Origin: Cytophagales bacterium
GTDB taxonomy: Bacteria; Bacteroidota; Bacteroidia; Cytophagales; Cyclobacteriaceae
Assembly: GCA_003504855.1 (NCBI GenBank)
Contig: DNZD01000318.1
Location: forward strand, 1 to 7,452
Direction of reading: 5' to 3'
DNA length: 7,452 nt
In this document: positions 5,496 through 7,452 of the stretch, one piece after another
Numbering within the stretch: position 1 is the stretch's first letter
Layout of the letters: every line of letters begins with the position of its first letter
Position numbers and translations under genes: made by a program
Notes under the pieces: generated by a model
What the model was told of the DNA's origin: nothing
Seen by the model: the letters and a program-made list of their open reading frames with translations, nothing else
Database searches by the model: none

Positions 5496-6184
5496 ATCTC
5501 TTTCGAAGAGTCCTTCGACTCAATAGCTCCTTTTGGACAGAAGACCGAAGCCTCACTGCCCTGCTGGTCTACCTGTTGATTGTCATTTTTGTGTTGCCTC
5601 CCCTTACTTTATCCCGGGGATCAGAAATTGTTAATGCCGTATTCTTCTCCATGGTGCTGGTGTCGGGTGTATTTGCTGCGAATGAACATGGGCATGTGCG
5701 ATTGCTGATTCTCATTTTGGCCGCCATCGCCATTGTCGTGCATTGGCTTAACCTGAGCTCTTTGCCCCTGCAGGAGGCAGACAATATATTTTCAATGTTG
5801 TCACTCGGCACACTGGCCTCTGTTGTGCTGTATCACGTATTCAAAGAAGGAAATTTTACCCACCACCGGATTCTCGGAGCCGTTTCGGTTTACCTGTTAA
5901 TTGGTCTGATCTGGTCCAAGGCCTACCACCTGGTATTCCTGGGCGATAGCAATGCATTTGTATTTCCACACCTGCAGGCCAATGAAGAGATTGTCTATAC
6001 CCGCTTCGTGTATTTCAGTTATGAAACGCTCACCACACTCGGGTTCGGCGATATTATTCCCATCAATCCGATCGCCAAGTCATTGGTGATGATCGAAGGG
6101 TTGACCGGCCAGCTTTTTCCTGCCATTATGATTACCCGACTGGTCTCCCTCGAAATTGAGGCCCGAAAAAACCGAAACAACTAA
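5492..6184 (+). CDS. Potassium-channel-like membrane protein (ion channel family)
   Basis: A 230-residue integral membrane protein with about six hydrophobic segments: roughly 21-40, 46-62, 69-87, 97-117, 125-147 and 194-216. Between the last two lies a pore loop (about 173-187) with the filter-like sequence TTLGFGD (181-187), which corresponds to the TVGYGD selectivity filter of K+ channels and places it with the two-TM pore (Ion_trans_2) family. The fourth segment lacks the regularly spaced arginines of a voltage sensor, and no cytoplasmic RCK/TrkA-N or cyclic-nucleotide domain is attached: the protein ends about 14 residues after the last helix. Gating is therefore unknown. The start overlaps the acylphosphatase stop by 4 bp, implying coupled translation. 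Ion selectivity is inferred from the filter only; L and F replace V and Y, which is common in bacterial homologues. Confidence 0.85.
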   Translation: MNLFRRVLRLNSSFWTEDRSLTALLVYLLIVIFVLPPLTLSRGSEIVNAVFFSMVLVSGVFAANEHGHVRLLILILAAIAIVVHWLNLSSLPLQEADNIFSMLSLGTLASVVLYHVFKEGNFTHHRILGAVSVYLLIGLIWSKAYHLVFLGDSNAFVFPHLQANEEIVYTRFVYFSYETLTTLGFGDIIPINPIAKSLVMIEGLTGQLFPAIMITRLVSLEIEARKNRNN

Positions 6185-6195
6185 TCCTCTTCACC

Positions 6196-6789
6196 ATGCG
6201 TGTAGTGCTTTGTCTTTTGCTGTCCATTTCATGGTCTGTGCATGCCCAACCAAATGCAGAAAAGAAATTTCCGGTGGGTCAGATCAAAACAGAATTTGGC
6301 GAGATCCTCGTTTGGCTTTATGATCAAACACCCAGGCACAAGGAGAGTTTTATCAATCTCGCCAACCAGGGATATTGGGATTCGCTGACCTTTAACAGAG
6401 TCATCAAAAATTTTGTGGCCCAGGGTGGTTGTCCCGATACCGACAAAGGCTTTTCAGGTTCACCGTATCTGCTGGCTCCCGAGTTTGTTGATGGCATTAA
6501 GCATGTCTATGGCGCAGTTGGCGCAGGACGTGATAACAATCCTGAAAAACTTTCCGCGGGATGTCAGTTCTACATCGTGCAGCGCAAAGAAGGACTTGCC
6601 AGGCTGGATAACAATTACACGGTCTTTGGACAGGTGTTTAAAGGCATGGACCTGATCGACGCCATTGTGGCTGTTCCGACTGATAAGAAGGATGCGCCTA
6701 TCAAGCCCATCAAATTGGACATTAATATCATTCAAATGACCCGCGATGAACTTGTCGCCCAAGGGCTTACCCTGAAAATTACACGTTAG
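6196..6789 (+). CDS. Exported cyclophilin-type peptidylprolyl isomerase
   Basis: A 197-residue protein. A signal peptide (1-17, ending VHA before Gln18) sends it to the periplasm, where cyclophilins speed cis-trans isomerisation of Xaa-Pro bonds during protein folding. The cyclophilin domain spans about 27-180. FNRVIKNFVAQGG (66-78) carries the equivalents of human CypA Arg55, Phe60 and Gln63 (Arg68, Phe73, Gln76), and CQFYIV (123-128) carries the Gln111 equivalent. The Trp121 and His126 positions are Arg136 and Tyr141, so cyclosporin binding is probably weak, as is common in bacterial forms. The gene begins 11 bp after the channel gene and is probably the last of the four-gene operon. No ribosome-binding site is evident. 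No terminator follows; the next gene converges 9 bp away. Confidence 0.93.
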   Translation: MRVVLCLLLSISWSVHAQPNAEKKFPVGQIKTEFGEILVWLYDQTPRHKESFINLANQGYWDSLTFNRVIKNFVAQGGCPDTDKGFSGSPYLLAPEFVDGIKHVYGAVGAGRDNNPEKLSAGCQFYIVQRKEGLARLDNNYTVFGQVFKGMDLIDAIVAVPTDKKDAPIKPIKLDINIIQMTRDELVAQGLTLKITR

Positions 6790-6798
6790 CCAGAGACC

Positions 6799-7452
6799 TT
6801 AGACTACCTCAAACGCTTCAGCGGAGGCACCCTTTATATAAGCCTCAAAATCGTAGGGCACATCTCCACCTTCCAGCAGACATCCATCCGGAATGGTTGG
6901 ATAGATATCCTCGTATGTCTTGACCAGGTTCATAAAGACACGCCGGTAAACATGTGTTCTGTTGAGTTGCTCTCCATTTGCAATACCAGTAGCCGCCAGT
7001 AGTTCTACAAAACTCTCGACCGTGTTTTTGTGGAAATTCGCTACGCGTTGTTTTTTATCTTCGATGTTAAGTCCCTTGGCCAACGACTTGTCCTGCGTAG
7101 CAACGCCTGTGGGGCAATGGTTCGTATTGCACTTGAGTGCCTGGATACAACCCAACGCCATCATCATGGCCCGTGCGCTGTTGCACGTGTCAGCGCCCAG
7201 CGCCATGGCGCGGATCATATGAAATCCGGTCAATACTTTGCCTGAGGCGATAAGGCGCATCTGGTTGCGAATGCCAAAACCGCGCAAGCAATTATCCACG
7301 GTGGCCAGCGCATCGAGCATAGGCATTCCGACATGGTTGGAAAACTCTGGAGGTGCTGCACCAGTACCCCCTTCCCCGCCATCTACCGTGATGAAATCCG
7401 GGTACGTATTCAACTTCACCATGGCTTTGCATATACTCATAAACTCGGTTAC
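6799..7452 (-). CDS. FMN-binding glutamate synthase family protein, N-terminally truncated
   Basis: This is the C-terminal part of a protein related to the central/FMN domain of the glutamate synthase large subunit (Glu_synthase family, single-domain form). The frame is open to the window edge (VTEF precedes the Met at 7440), so that Met is internal and the N-terminal half or more is missing. Visible motifs are DFITVDGGEGGTGAAP (19-34 of the visible part), the FMN phosphate-binding region IASGKVLTGF (68-77) with ALGAD (84-88), and GCIQALKCNTNHCPTG (101-116), whose Cys102, Cys108 and Cys113 fit the 3Fe-4S cluster of this family. Such stand-alone proteins are widespread, but their reaction is less well defined than that of GltB, as they lack the glutaminase domain; ammonia- or partner-dependent glutamate synthesis is a guess. 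The TAA at 6801-6799 faces the cyclophilin stop. Confidence 0.93.
   Translation of the reverse strand, partial: VTEFMSICKAMVKLNTYPDFITVDGGEGGTGAAPPEFSNHVGMPMLDALATVDNCLRGFGIRNQMRLIASGKVLTGFHMIRAMALGADTCNSARAMMMALGCIQALKCNTNHCPTGVATQDKSLAKGLNIEDKKQRVANFHKNTVESFVELLAATGIANGEQLNRTHVYRRVFMNLVKTYEDIYPTIPDGCLLEGGDVPYDFEAYIKGASAEAFEVV

Overview
The window (7,452 bp, roughly half GC by eye) looks like chromosomal DNA from a member of the Bacteroidota, most likely a Cytophagales-type bacterium. The support is indirect. Gene starts lack Shine-Dalgarno sequences. A perfect copy of the Bacteroidota -7 promoter element TAnnTTTG sits just before one gene. The metabolic proteins read like Bacteroidota versions of their families. 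No marker gene fixes the taxon. I see no mobile element, CRISPR array, tRNA or rRNA.

Left part (1-1305): the 3' nine-tenths of a dihydrolipoyl dehydrogenase gene (lpdA), cut by the window edge just after its redox-active disulfide, followed by a textbook intrinsic terminator. The gap to the next large gene holds a possible 33-codon single-pass membrane peptide.

Middle part (1624-3545): two consecutive tandem duplications of small exported proteins. The first pair carries staphylococcal-nuclease-like (SNase) domains in which the same three catalytic positions are changed in both copies (Asp21 to Asn, Arg35 to Leu, Arg87 to Asn, in S. aureus numbering). These may be nuclease-fold proteins that no longer act as ordinary nucleases. 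The second pair is a family I do not recognise: short, very basic, with a signal peptide, a central (F/Y)YDR motif, a YFGHKK block and a C-terminal CxxCGIRH tail. The start codon of its first member lies inside the right arm of a 14-bp hairpin. The second member has a promoter element placed so close to its ATG that the mRNA may be leaderless.

Right part (3607-6789): a probable four-gene operon. It encodes an aldehyde dehydrogenase resembling non-phosphorylating, NADP-dependent glyceraldehyde-3-phosphate dehydrogenase (GapN-like), an acylphosphatase overlapping it by one base, a six-TM potassium-channel-like protein overlapping by four bases, and an exported cyclophilin 11 bp further on. GapN and acylphosphatase both lead from glyceraldehyde-3-phosphate to 3-phosphoglycerate without making ATP, so their coupling suggests an ATP-free by-pass of lower glycolysis. 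This is inference.

Right edge (6799-7452, minus strand): the C-terminal part of an FMN-binding glutamate-synthase-family protein with its 3Fe-4S cysteines, converging on the cyclophilin gene with only 9 bp between the stop codons.
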